From JBBTRP01 sp038065125 (GTDB lineage: Bacteria; Patescibacteriota; Patescibacteriia; JACQRZ01): DNA of 13,208 nt. The translations under genes were made by a program, and so were the position numbers. The DNA is taken from NCBI GenBank assembly GCA_038065125.1, contig JBBTRP010000066.1, positions 1-13,208 of the forward strand, given 5' to 3'. Numbering within the stretch: the stretch's first letter is position 1; each line of letters opens with the position of its first letter. The notes under the pieces are model-generated. The model was given only the letters and a program-made list of their open reading frames with translations. It searched no databases and was not told the DNA's origin. This document shows, piece by piece, positions 1 through 6,288 of this stretch.

Positions 1-189
1 AGTGCGTGGAAAGCGATTCGGGCAACGCGGAAGAACAGTCAGAAGCTGGCAGGCAAAGAAATTATTGAACTCGCAAAGCTGGTCGTACACATTGAGAAGC
101 ACTACGGCTTTCCTTGCGACATCGAATGGGCCCGCGAAAAGAAAAAATACTACATCACCCAAAGCCGTCCGATCACCACGCTCACCTAG
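1..189 (+). CDS. C-terminal end of a PEP synthase/PPDK-type ATP-grasp (PPDK_N) protein, 5' truncated
   Basis: This is the last 62 codons of a gene entering from the left in frame 1 and ending at TAG 187-189. The peptide contains IEKHYGFPCDIEWA followed by YYITQSRPITTL, which matches the closing segment of the nucleotide-binding domain of phosphoenolpyruvate synthase, pyruvate phosphate dikinase and rifampin phosphotransferase. In that family this segment (the usual form is roughly IE.HYG.P.DIEWA...YI.QSRP.T) ends the ATP-grasp domain and is followed by a linker and a phosphohistidine swivel domain. Here the protein stops a few residues after SRPIT, so it appears to be an ATP-grasp module with no swivel domain or TIM barrel. 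Three separate swivel-domain genes lie downstream (3108, 4753, 8075), which makes a trans partnership conceivable. The rest of the gene is outside the window, so whether the N-terminal part is intact is unknown. Confidence 0.85.
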   Translation, partial: SAWKAIRATRKNSQKLAGKEIIELAKLVVHIEKHYGFPCDIEWAREKKKYYITQSRPITTLT

Positions 190-244
190 CGTGCATCACC
201 GCCAATAAACTACGATCGTTGTTCATTGGCGGAGATTGGAAGTA

Positions 245-276
245 TTGACGGGTATAATGGATAGTGTAATAATAAT
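245..276 (+). promoter_or_regulatory. Candidate promoter region of the AbrB-PIN toxin-antitoxin pair
   Basis: The 110-bp gap before the antitoxin contains a perfect TATAAT at 253-258. It also has a TTGACG at 245-250, followed 16 bp later by TAATAA (267-272). The TATAAT has no good -35 at normal spacing, whereas TTGACG-16-TAATAA is a standard layout, so the active -10 cannot be decided by eye. Imperfect dyad sequence (TGGA at 258-261 against TCCA near 290) flanks the AT-rich core and could be an autoregulatory operator, as is usual for AbrB-type antitoxins. No Shine-Dalgarno precedes the ATG at 300. Confidence 0.45.
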
Positions 277-299
277 GGTATTAGTTAGTCCATTATTTC

Positions 300-566
300 A
301 TGAAGAGTAAGCACCGCATCGTGTCCATTACTAGTCAAGGTCAACTGACCGTTCCCAAGGCCATTCTGAGGGAGTTCGGTGTTACCACGTCGGTCAAAGC
401 GATCGTCAGTAAAAATGGGAAGCGTATTATCGTGACGCCGAAAGCTGATTTCTGGTCTCTTCAGGGAGTGTTGAAAGGAAAGGTGAAGCTCTCTGATCCT
501 CAATTGCGGAAAGCCCGAAAGGCGTTTGCCAAACACTGGCCTCGGTATGCGAAAAAGCGTTCTTGA
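300..566 (+). CDS. AbrB/SpoVT/MazE-like antitoxin
   Basis: The protein has 88 aa. Residues about 8-27 read VSITSQGQLTVPKAILREFG, which fits the swapped-hairpin AbrB DNA-binding fold (family pattern roughly: SxxGQxTIPxxIRexLG). The C-terminal half is basic, ends with Arg and Lys residues, and would be the part that binds the toxin. It overlaps the downstream PIN-domain gene by 20 nt (547-566) in another frame, an arrangement typical of a cotranscribed and translationally coupled type II toxin-antitoxin operon (VapB-VapC-like). Such antitoxins normally neutralise the PIN ribonuclease and repress their own promoter. The ATG at 300 is chosen because the AbrB motif begins within ten residues of it and no earlier in-frame start gives a better domain boundary. 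Confidence 0.85.
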   Translation: MKSKHRIVSITSQGQLTVPKAILREFGVTTSVKAIVSKNGKRIIVTPKADFWSLQGVLKGKVKLSDPQLRKARKAFAKHWPRYAKKRS

Positions 567-933
567 TACGAACGTTCTTTTACGTTTCTTCGTCGGAGAT
601 CACCCCGCGCATTTGGTGCTCGCGAAGGACATATTCCAGGGGGCTCAGAAGGGGCGATGCTCCCTCGTTATACTCCCGATCATTGTTGCCGAAACTGTCT
701 TCGTCCTCGACTCGTTTTATAAAAAATCCCCCCATGAGATCGCGGACGTCTTCGAGGTTTTTTTGAGTCAGAGATGGCTGGACGTCTTGGAGCGGGATAT
801 TTTGTTGTCCGCCATTGATCGCTATCGCCTGGGCGAACACTTCGTCGACTGCTATCTTGCCGCCTGGGCGCAGTATGAGGACACCGATCTTGTCACCTTT
901 GATACCAAACTCAAAAAAAGATTAAATAAATAA
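547..933 (+). CDS. PIN-domain ribonuclease toxin (VapC-like)
   Basis: The protein has 128 aa from the ATG at 547. An in-frame TTG at 526 would add seven residues, but PIN domains begin almost directly with the first catalytic Asp (here MRKSVLDTN), so the ATG is preferred. The four acidic residues expected at a PIN active site are visible: Asp7 (LDTN), Glu49 (VAETVFVL), Asp101 (FVDCYLAA) and Asp119 (TFDTKLKKR). The length is normal for the family. PIN toxins are Mg2+-dependent endoribonucleases that cut tRNA, rRNA or mRNA; the target here cannot be read from the sequence. The start lies inside the antitoxin gene, and a strong bidirectional terminator follows at 965-1003, so the pair forms a compact unit. 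Nothing suggests inactivation. Confidence 0.88.
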   Translation: MRKSVLDTNVLLRFFVGDHPAHLVLAKDIFQGAQKGRCSLVILPIIVAETVFVLDSFYKKSPHEIADVFEVFLSQRWLDVLERDILLSAIDRYRLGEHFVDCYLAAWAQYEDTDLVTFDTKLKKRLNK

Positions 934-964
934 CCGCCTTGTGACTCCCGATTTTTTATACCGC

Positions 965-1003
965 AAAAAACAACCCTCCGATGGCTATCGGGGGTTGTTT
1001 TTT
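965..1003. terminator. Bidirectional intrinsic terminator between the PIN toxin and the minus-strand small gene
   Basis: The stem AAAAAACAACCC.CCGAT (965-982, one bulged T) pairs with ATCGGGGGTTGTTTTTT (987-1003) around a GGCT loop. A-runs on the left and T-runs on the right give a U-tract on either strand. It can therefore end the toxin operon from the left and the minus-strand small gene (1112-1372) from the right. Confidence 0.85.
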
Positions 1004-1005
1004 CA

Positions 1006-1249
1006 TCTTGAGAGTCTTTTTTGAGAAAAAATGCCAAGAAGATAGGCGGGCGGAAAGGACGGTGAGGTCGCATTCCGCCCGGTCGAGAGTACTGGTCGGT
1101 TAAGTAGGGCGTTAGCTTGCGGCGGCTGGCGTGAGCTGGCCGATCACGCCGAGGTAGGTGCCCCGGGGCTCGTGGTAGAAGACCCTTTCGGCCTGGCAGT
1201 AGTCCACGAAGTGAATCACGGCAATGCCGCACTCCTCGAAGGAGTAGCC
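1006..1249. repeat. Long dispersed repeat, copy A (second copy at 7553-7785)
   Basis: This segment aligns along its whole length with 7553-7785 in the same orientation. Bases 1188-1249 are identical to 7724-7785 (62 nt), and 1133-1156 are identical to 7681-7704. Both copies contain, read on the minus strand, the conserved 3' part of a small ORF, then an untranslated stretch with an 8-bp inverted repeat (arms 1048-1055 and 1073-1080, GGGCGGAA/TTCCGCCC), then a terminator hairpin. Similarity stops abruptly at 1249/7785. No terminal inverted repeats or transposase are visible, so it looks like a duplicated gene end rather than an insertion sequence. Confidence 0.9.
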
Positions 1250-1372
1250 CAGCTCCACTGGCGACTTGCGGAGCAGTCTGGCCATGAGCCACTCGAGCGT
1301 GGCCTTTATAATCATAACGAAAATTGACCTAGTCTTGTCTAGGATGTAGTATTTTGAGTGGTTTTTGTTCAT
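1112..1372 (-). CDS. Small uncharacterised protein, 86 aa (intact member of the repeated family)
   Basis: I do not recognise a family. The reading frame ends at 1112-1114. The ATG at 1372 gives 86 aa, a second ATG at 1315 gives 67 aa, and neither has a Shine-Dalgarno. Coding is supported by comparison with the copy at 7660-7785. The C-terminal 20 codons GYSFEECGIAVIHFVDYCQA are identical, the next block differs by exactly four codons (11 against 7), YLGVIGQL is identical again, and the following codons show synonymous third-base changes (CCA/CCG, GCC/GCT, GCA/GCG). In-frame indels and silent changes argue for selection on the protein. Two Cys residues lie in the shared segment. The N-terminal part (MNKNHSKYYILDKTRS...) is not shared with copy B. 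The 5' end overlaps the promoter of the divergent histidine-phosphatase gene, which favours the shorter start at 1315. Confidence 0.6.
   Translation of the reverse strand: MNKNHSKYYILDKTRSIFVMIIKATLEWLMARLLRKSPVELGYSFEECGIAVIHFVDYCQAERVFYHEPRGTYLGVIGQLTPAAAS
1324..1352 (+). promoter_or_regulatory. Promoter of the histidine-phosphatase gene with a palindrome in the spacer
   Basis: TTGACC (1324-1329) and TAGTAT (1347-1352) are separated by exactly 17 bp. The spacer region holds a perfect inverted repeat CCTAG-N6-CTAGG (1328-1343), a natural place for a repressor or activator site. Transcription would begin near 1359, about 29 nt before the ATG at 1388. No Shine-Dalgarno is seen. The site lies within the 5' part of the opposing small ORF if that ORF starts at 1372. 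Confidence 0.6.
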
Positions 1373-1387
1373 GATCTCTAGTTTTCT

Positions 1388-2320
1388 ATGACCGCAAAGC
1401 CCGCCGAACAGTTCAGTGCCAATTACTTCAAGCCGCGTGAGTACGACCACGAAAAAGGACGCAATGTACATGTTCAGATCGTGATTGAGCGTCATGGCGA
1501 TCCCCAAAAAGATCCCCTGACCGGCAAGAGTCTGGACGCGCTCACGGAAAAAGGAGTTCGGGAGGAGCGCGAAAAAGGTGCAACTCTTGAGGTGCCCGCG
1601 GGAGGGGTCAAGGGGTATGCAAGTCCCAAGAAACGTACGCAGCAGAGTGCCGACCTCCAGTTGGAAGGACTGGAGGACTCAGAAAACGCAGCGCATATCA
1701 TCAACCTGAAACTTAAGGATATTGAAAAACCCCAGGCAACGTATCCTAACAAAGACGCAACGTTTACGCCGTTCATTATTCGCGAGAAGCGTGAACTGGA
1801 TGTACTCACATTCGATCCAAAATTTTATCGTGCAATGGCGTTTCAAAATCCCGAGGAGCAGGACGAGTCAAAACTCATCAAGCACAGTTACGACGAGCTG
1901 GTGCAGTACTACCTCGACCATGCCGACTCGTCCGGCACAACACTTCCGCCCGAAGATGTGGCCGCGCTCCTTGCGTATCGTGTTGGTGTGGAACTGGGCA
2001 TGGTGTTGCGCCTGAAAGACTCCTCGGATGTTCTCTTAAAAAATCTCACACACGCACCCAATGCCGACGCGTTTCTCCAGCAGGTAATGCTACGCGATGT
2101 TGACGGGCGGCAAGCGCGTGGCTTTCAGAATGTTGCAGAGATCGGCGGCGCGATCAAGCCGATGGAGGGGTACACGATTGACGCGCGTACCGATGAAAAC
2201 GGGGATCTCGCGCTGAAACTCATTCTGAGGGGCCAGGAGTACGGCATCGACGAGGAGCGCCTCAGGGAGCTTGCGAAAAGGGGCAAGGAGCTGTTGAAGC
2301 CGAAAGGGGATGCCGCATAA
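1388..2320 (+). CDS. Histidine phosphatase superfamily protein (phosphoglycerate-mutase-like)
   Basis: The protein has 310 aa. The signature RHG lies at residues 35-37 (VIERHGDP) and supplies the nucleophilic His36. ASPKKRTQQSAD (residues 78-89) corresponds to the second phosphate-binding Arg region (family pattern SSPL.RA.QTA), giving Arg83. THAPNADAFL near residue 222 resembles the second catalytic His. LTEKGVREEREKG after the RHG motif is the usual 'LT..G..QA...G' helix. Members dephosphorylate small molecules or proteins or act as phosphomutases; the substrate cannot be assigned. The chain is longer than a minimal ~200 aa branch-1 phosphatase because of an insertion at about residues 95-210. 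No signal peptide or membrane segment is seen, so it should be cytosolic. It has its own promoter and is followed by a separately promoted HEPN gene. Confidence 0.8.
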   Translation: MTAKPAEQFSANYFKPREYDHEKGRNVHVQIVIERHGDPQKDPLTGKSLDALTEKGVREEREKGATLEVPAGGVKGYASPKKRTQQSADLQLEGLEDSENAAHIINLKLKDIEKPQATYPNKDATFTPFIIREKRELDVLTFDPKFYRAMAFQNPEEQDESKLIKHSYDELVQYYLDHADSSGTTLPPEDVAALLAYRVGVELGMVLRLKDSSDVLLKNLTHAPNADAFLQQVMLRDVDGRQARGFQNVAEIGGAIKPMEGYTIDARTDENGDLALKLILRGQEYGIDEERLRELAKRGKELLKPKGDAA

Positions 2321-2349
2321 TCTCCCGGAAGCACCGCCGCTGGGTCTGC

Positions 2350-2378
2350 TTGTGAGGCCGTTACTTTTTTGCTATGAT
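2350..2378 (+). promoter_or_regulatory. Promoter of the HEPN/MNT pair (near-leaderless)
   Basis: TTGTGA (2350-2355), a 17-bp spacer, and TATGAT (2373-2378) preceded by TGC, forming an extended -10. The expected start is near 2385, only about 3 nt before the ATG at 2388, so the mRNA would be essentially leaderless. Confidence 0.65.
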
Positions 2379-2387
2379 TTCACTACT

Positions 2388-2801
2388 ATGCTCTCATCTG
2401 CTTCGCAGAAAAAGTTGATCAAATACTGGAAGATAACCGCCGCCGACTCGTATACGACAATGCAGCTTCTCTATAAAGGCAAGCGGTATGCCGACGCGCT
2501 CTTTTTCGGGCATCTTGTACTTGAGAAGATTCTGAAAGCAATTGTAGCCCAACACACAAAGAGCCCGACCCCGTATTTGCACAATTTGATCGAGCTTTGG
2601 GAGAGAGGCGGACTACCACGCGACGCAAACCAGAGAGAGCTTCTTGCACAAGTGAATCGTTTTAATGTCCGGGCACGGTATCCTGACGACAAGTTCGAGT
2701 TTCATAAGCAGTGCACCCCGAAGTTTACCAAGCATTATATACAGAAGATCCAAGCACTCTATCAATTCCTATGCGAGTATCTGGAAAAAAACAAGCAGTG
2801 A
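2388..2801 (+). CDS. HEPN-domain protein (toxin partner of the MNT gene)
   Basis: The protein has 137 aa and is all-helical in appearance. RYADALFFGHLVLEKILKA (residues about 29-47) is the typical first HEPN helix pair, and RARYPD near residue 104 is characteristic of COG1895/COG2250-type HEPN proteins. HEPN domains are often RNases in toxin-antitoxin and defence systems. I cannot find a clean R-x4-6-H catalytic motif here, so nuclease activity is not assured. An upstream in-frame extension to 2310 exists but overlaps the phosphatase gene and runs through the promoter, so the ATG at 2388 is chosen. The downstream nucleotidyltransferase starts inside this gene (31-nt overlap), which is the standard HEPN-MNT order. 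In studied pairs the MNT protein neutralises the HEPN toxin by AMPylation. Confidence 0.82.
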   Translation: MLSSASQKKLIKYWKITAADSYTTMQLLYKGKRYADALFFGHLVLEKILKAIVAQHTKSPTPYLHNLIELWERGGLPRDANQRELLAQVNRFNVRARYPDDKFEFHKQCTPKFTKHYIQKIQALYQFLCEYLEKNKQ

Positions 2802-3100
2802 AAAAGATCGTCCATTCCTATGCGGATGAATTGCGGCGAAAAGGCGTTTCATTTTCTCATGTGTACCTTTTTGGTTCTCACGCAAAGGGCACCCCGCGTG
2901 CATGGAGCGACATTGACGTGGCTGTTGTTGTGAAAAAAAAATCTGCTGCCAGCTTCCGAAAGGATATGAAGCTGTGGAGCATTGCTCCGGACGTGGACAG
3001 GCGCATCGAGCCGATTCTTATTGAAGAGCGAGACCTGCATAGCGACACGCCCAATCCGATCGCGTGGGAGGTGTATTCAACCGGAATTCGCATCGAGTAA
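2771..3100 (+). CDS. Minimal nucleotidyltransferase (MNT) antitoxin
   Basis: The protein has 109 aa. The signature GSHAKGTPRAWSDID spans residues 35-49: Gly35-Ser36 followed ten residues on by Asp47-x-Asp49, the metal- and nucleotide-binding motif of DNA polymerase beta-like nucleotidyltransferases. The third carboxylate position seems to be Glu80 in RRIEPILIEE, where an Asp is usual; this may be tolerated or may reduce activity. The ATG at 2771 lies within the HEPN gene, so translation is probably coupled; a start at 2711 would add 20 residues that do not belong to the fold. A swivel-domain gene begins 7 nt downstream at 3108 without a visible promoter, so the HEPN, MNT and swivel genes are probably one transcript. 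Confidence 0.85.
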   Translation: MRVSGKKQAVKKIVHSYADELRRKGVSFSHVYLFGSHAKGTPRAWSDIDVAVVVKKKSAASFRKDMKLWSIAPDVDRRIEPILIEERDLHSDTPNPIAWEVYSTGIRIE

Positions 3101-3107
3101 CACGCGC

Positions 3108-4571
3108 ATGCGGCGATCGATCCCTGACCTGAAAAAACATTCGTGGTATCTATGGGAGCGGATTCCGCAGTATCCGCTTTGGTCGCTCTGGTCGCCGACC
3201 ATGGCGTTTTTACGGCGGCTCGATGAGCTGTACGGCGTCGGGAAGTTCCGCGGTATTTTTTTCTACAAGAATCGTGAGCTTTTCATGTTCAATGTTGCCG
3301 GCGCGCTTGAGGCCGCCGGCCGCGTGCTTCTTGAACGTGAAAAAAAGAACAAGGGTTTTCTGCTCTCGCTCCTTGACGAGATCGAAGAGTATGTCGACAC
3401 CTTGAAACGGCAAAGTGAGGAGCTCTTCGATCGTCGGGTCGAGACGCTGTCAAATGCAGAACTTGCGGACGCGTTTGAGAACCTGTACCGAATCCACGAA
3501 GAGGCGTGGGTGCGCGGACAGGCGCCGAACTTGCTTGAGCACGGATACTCCTTTCTTGGCGATATGTTCAAAAAAGATCTGGCCGCGTGCGGCGTTCCCA
3601 AAAATCAGATCGCGCCCGTCGCCAACATCCTGACAAAACCACGGCAGTACAGTTTTTTACAAAAAGAAGAGCAAGGGCTTCTTTCACTCGCCGATTCGGG
3701 GGACGAGAAAGAACTTGAGCGCCATTGGGCGGCGTATTCGTTTCTCGGCGGCGATTGGACGGGCGGACCAGGGTACGGGAAGGAGTATTTTTTTGAACGG
3801 ATTGACGCACTCAAAAACGACCCCGAACGAAAACGGCTGAAAAAGAGCGAGGAACAGTATCGGGGCGAGATCGAAGACCAGCGGAGGGCGACGATCACCG
3901 AACATGGCATCGGGGAGAGTGCGCTCCATATCGCGCTAATGATCGAGCGGATTATTCTGATGAAGGCGTATCGGGTCGATGTGTCGTGGTACTGCTACTG
4001 GGTACTGGATCCGATGTTTCGAAAGATAGCGCGGGACCACCAACTTTCGCTGACCCAGACGTGGTTTTTGAAACCGGATGAAATTATCGAGCTCCTGAGC
4101 GGCGGAACGATTGATGTGGATCAGTTGAACTGGAGGAGCACAATGTATGCACTTGAGTTTCACGACGGGAAGTTCTGCGAGTATTACGGAGAAGCGGCGC
4201 AAAACGCGTACGGCTATCTTGAACAGACAACCGCGCACAGCGGCGAGGCGGTGTCAGAGCTCATCGGTGATATGGGATCGCCGGGGAGTGCCGCCGGAAT
4301 TGTGAAGATCGTGAATACCGCAGACGATATGCGCAAGATGGAGAAGGGGAATATCCTCGTATCGCACATAACCAACCCGCGTCTGGTACCCGCAATGAAA
4401 CTCGCTGCGGCGATTGTTGCCGATATCGGCGGGGTGACCAGCCACGCGGCGATCGTGTCGCGGGAGCTGCAAATTCCGTGTGTGATCGGCACAAAAATCG
4501 CAACCCAGGTCCTCAAAGACGGCGATCGGGTCGAGGTTGACGCGGACTCGGCGATTGTTCGCATACACTAG
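3108..4571 (+). CDS. PEP-utilising enzyme mobile (swivel) domain protein 1
   Basis: The protein has 487 aa from the ATG at 3108, 7 nt after the MNT stop; the open frame continues upstream only through the MNT gene. Residues about 388-487 form the phosphohistidine swivel domain of PEP synthase/PPDK-type enzymes: GSPGSAAGIVKIV at its start and GGVTSHAAIVSRE around the predicted phosphorylated His446. A helical linker near residue 302 (DPMFRKIARDHQLSLTQTWF) matches the 'R.lG.rl..p.d.f.L...E' region that precedes the swivel domain in PEP-synthase-like and rifampin-phosphotransferase-like proteins. No ATP-grasp glycine-rich loop and no PEP/pyruvate TIM barrel are present. The N-terminal ~300 aa are helical, carry an aromatic segment (AAYSFLGGDWTGGPGY), and would hold the substrate or partner site. 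The role is unknown; phosphotransfer from a separate ATP-grasp protein is an inference. The gene ends inside the terminal repeat of a palindromic element. Confidence 0.88.
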   Translation: MRRSIPDLKKHSWYLWERIPQYPLWSLWSPTMAFLRRLDELYGVGKFRGIFFYKNRELFMFNVAGALEAAGRVLLEREKKNKGFLLSLLDEIEEYVDTLKRQSEELFDRRVETLSNAELADAFENLYRIHEEAWVRGQAPNLLEHGYSFLGDMFKKDLAACGVPKNQIAPVANILTKPRQYSFLQKEEQGLLSLADSGDEKELERHWAAYSFLGGDWTGGPGYGKEYFFERIDALKNDPERKRLKKSEEQYRGEIEDQRRATITEHGIGESALHIALMIERIILMKAYRVDVSWYCYWVLDPMFRKIARDHQLSLTQTWFLKPDEIIELLSGGTIDVDQLNWRSTMYALEFHDGKFCEYYGEAAQNAYGYLEQTTAHSGEAVSELIGDMGSPGSAAGIVKIVNTADDMRKMEKGNILVSHITNPRLVPAMKLAAAIVADIGGVTSHAAIVSRELQIPCVIGTKIATQVLKDGDRVEVDADSAIVRIH

Positions 4572-4729
4572 CCCTGTCGCGCAATAACTCTTCTGCTGCA
4601 ATTATGACTTTTCGGCTGCAAACAATTCACCGCTCGTCGATGAATACGCCGTATTCACCTCCTCCCGCTTCATTGTTTTCGCTCGAAAATTCATAATTTC
4701 GCTACGAAGCTTATTACGCGACAGGGCTA
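4569..4729. repeat. 161-bp palindromic MITE-like element inserted at a stop codon
   Basis: The whole segment is an interrupted palindrome centred on 4649. The outer 19-bp arms (4569-4587 and 4711-4729, TAGCCCTGTCGCG...) match at 18 of 19 positions. The inner arms 4601-4614 and 4684-4697 match at 13 of 14. AACAAT/ATTGTT (4621-4626, 4672-4677) pair, and the tip GAATAC-GCC-GTATTC (4642-4656) is perfect. All four share the same centre. Both ends are TA, as expected if TA is the duplicated target of an IS630/Tc1-mariner type transposase, with the element proper running 4571-4727. It encodes nothing visible. The left TA plus the first G form the TAG stop of the upstream gene. As RNA it would fold into a long hairpin that could also end or insulate transcription. 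Confidence 0.75.
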
Positions 4730-4752
4730 ATAATAACGTGGAAGTTTTTTGC

Positions 4753-6228
4753 ATGAAAAGCCACTACTTCAAAACGAAGTTGTTGAAGATGGGAAAGTGG
4801 GCGTTATTGCCTGCAGACGTTGAGAATTGGATGACCGAAGAAACCTCGGATTATTTCCGCCGTCTTTTTGGATTGCCAAAGGGTCTCCTCCATATCTGTA
4901 CGCTTGATGATGGGTATGAGCACGTCTATGTCCCTATTTCGTATATCAAGAAACTCCACGCCTTTATTACAGAGACGACTCGATCAGAGCGCACGAAGCT
5001 TGAACAGGTACTAAGAACTTTTTACTCTTTTAAGCGTCTCGCCCGGAAAAATCTCACTCACCGTGCGTCCTTCGCACGTATGAGTACGCAAAAGCTCATC
5101 TCTCTGTATCGTGCCAATCGCCATTGGGCGCACCGGGCAACCGTGTATGACCAGTTCGGATGGCTTGGAGAAGATTATTGGACGCCTCTCATGGAAAAAA
5201 TCCTTGTGAGGCGGTGTGGCACCCCAAAAGATTCACCCGAATATTATCGAGTCCTCTTCACTTTTATCAAACCCGAAGAAATCTCGACAACGCTGGAAGA
5301 AAAGCGGGCGGTGCTTGACGCAGCGCTTTCGGTTAAAGCACGGAAGGAATCTCTTGCAAACGCAGCGCGAACACTTGCGCGCGCCTATGGCTGGATGCCG
5401 GTCTTTACCTTTGGCGAGCCATGGGACGAGGGGCATTATGCGCAGGAGATCAGAACGCTCCAGAAACGAAAAACAGAAAAGCTCCAGATCGAGTATGATG
5501 AGCTCGTTTCATATAGAGAAAAACGCAATACAGACATCGCCGAATGCGTCCGCCGCTACGATATCACAAAGCGCGACCTCCAGACATTCATCGACTTCGG
5601 TCTCGCGCTGGACACGCGCAATGAAGCGGAGTATATCGTGAGCTATGCAGGGTTTTATCTTCTGCCGATCTATCGGGAAATTGCCCGGCGACTCGGCCTT
5701 TCTGTCAAGCAGCTTCGCACGCTCTACGAAGATGAAATCGTCTCTGCGCTGAAAGGTACGCTTGATCCGCAGGAAGCCTTACGAAAGAAGGGGACGATTA
5801 TCGCGTGGGGATTTGATCGGGCGATGAAAAAAAGAAAGAATTTTTCCGAGAAAGAGTCGCAGGCATTGTTCGAGCACATCGAATCGTATGTCAAGCCGAT
5901 CCAAGGGTCGGATGAGTCGCGCGGCGTGTGCGGTAGTCCGGGAAGCGCGACAGGCACGGCACGGATTGTAAAGAGCCCTTCAGAGAATGGGAAGGTAAAG
6001 AAAGGAGATATTCTTGTGACCTACGCGACAACGGTCGACTATTTGCCCGCGATGAAGCGAGCCTCGGCATTTATCACCGAGGTCGGCGGCCTCACCTGCC
6101 ATGCGGCGGTTGTCGCGCGCGAATTCGGCGTGCCGTGCATTGTGGGATTGAAGAATGCGATGACGGCGATTCAGGACGGTGCGCGCGTGGAAGTGATTGC
6201 AGAGAAGGGGATCGTGAAAATAGCATAA
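4753..6228 (+). CDS. PEP-utilising enzyme mobile (swivel) domain protein 2
   Basis: The protein has 491 aa from the ATG at 4753; a GTG at 4738 would add five residues (VEVFC) and is less likely. The C-terminal ~99 aa are the swivel domain: GSPGSATGTARIV near residue 393 and GGLTCHAAVVARE with the predicted phosphohistidine His450. The linker segment LPIYREIARRLGLSVKQLRT near residue 305 is closely similar to that of the protein at 8075 (FFREVARRLGISLKHARS). As in its paralogues, an aromatic motif occurs in the middle (AYGWMPVFTFGEPWDEGHY), while the N-terminal 100 aa resemble neither paralogue by eye. The ATP-grasp and PEP-binding domains are absent. It begins 23 bp after the palindromic element, with only a weak AT-rich candidate -10 (TAATAATAA, 4728-4736) partly supplied by the element's end. 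Function unknown; probably an acceptor in a His-phosphotransfer reaction. Confidence 0.87.
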   Translation: MKSHYFKTKLLKMGKWALLPADVENWMTEETSDYFRRLFGLPKGLLHICTLDDGYEHVYVPISYIKKLHAFITETTRSERTKLEQVLRTFYSFKRLARKNLTHRASFARMSTQKLISLYRANRHWAHRATVYDQFGWLGEDYWTPLMEKILVRRCGTPKDSPEYYRVLFTFIKPEEISTTLEEKRAVLDAALSVKARKESLANAARTLARAYGWMPVFTFGEPWDEGHYAQEIRTLQKRKTEKLQIEYDELVSYREKRNTDIAECVRRYDITKRDLQTFIDFGLALDTRNEAEYIVSYAGFYLLPIYREIARRLGLSVKQLRTLYEDEIVSALKGTLDPQEALRKKGTIIAWGFDRAMKKRKNFSEKESQALFEHIESYVKPIQGSDESRGVCGSPGSATGTARIVKSPSENGKVKKGDILVTYATTVDYLPAMKRASAFITEVGGLTCHAAVVAREFGVPCIVGLKNAMTAIQDGARVEVIAEKGIVKIA

Positions 6229-6245
6229 CACAGCGATGCTTGATA

Positions 6246-6279
6246 TTGACCAATTTAATCTAATAAAGTAAAATGGTCA
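6246..6279 (+). promoter_or_regulatory. Promoter of the AAA ATPase gene with an inverted repeat across it
   Basis: TTGACC (6246-6251), a 17-bp spacer, and TAAAAT (6269-6274). Predicted +1 is near 6281, about 8 nt before the ATG at 6289. TGACCA (6247-6252) and TGGTCA (6274-6279) form an inverted repeat whose arms overlap the -35 box and the end of the -10 box, a layout that suggests a repressor operator. No Shine-Dalgarno is present. Confidence 0.65.
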
Positions 6280-6288
6280 TATCTCTGT

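Noticed and set aside
2..208. Open frame on the plus strand starting MRGKRFGQRG
   Set aside because: It is out of frame with the clear ATP-grasp C-terminus (frame 1, stop 187-189) and has the Arg/Ser-rich look of a shadow frame.
852..1292. Minus-strand frame of 146 aa (MAHGQTAPQVAS...)
   Set aside because: It is open in both repeat copies, but it is Arg-rich and reads through a terminator and into the PIN gene. The alternative minus frame shows synonymous third-base changes between copies, so that one is taken as coding.
1388..1507. Extension of the minus-strand small gene to a start at 1507
   Set aside because: It would overlap the well-supported histidine-phosphatase gene and its promoter; internal starts at 1372 or 1315 suffice.
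2310..2387. Upstream extension of the HEPN gene
   Set aside because: These codons overlap the preceding gene's end and the predicted promoter, and do not belong to the HEPN fold.
2982..3107. Upstream extension of swivel protein 1 into the MNT gene
   Set aside because: The extra 42 residues come from the MNT coding sequence in another frame; the ATG at 3108 fits the gene spacing.
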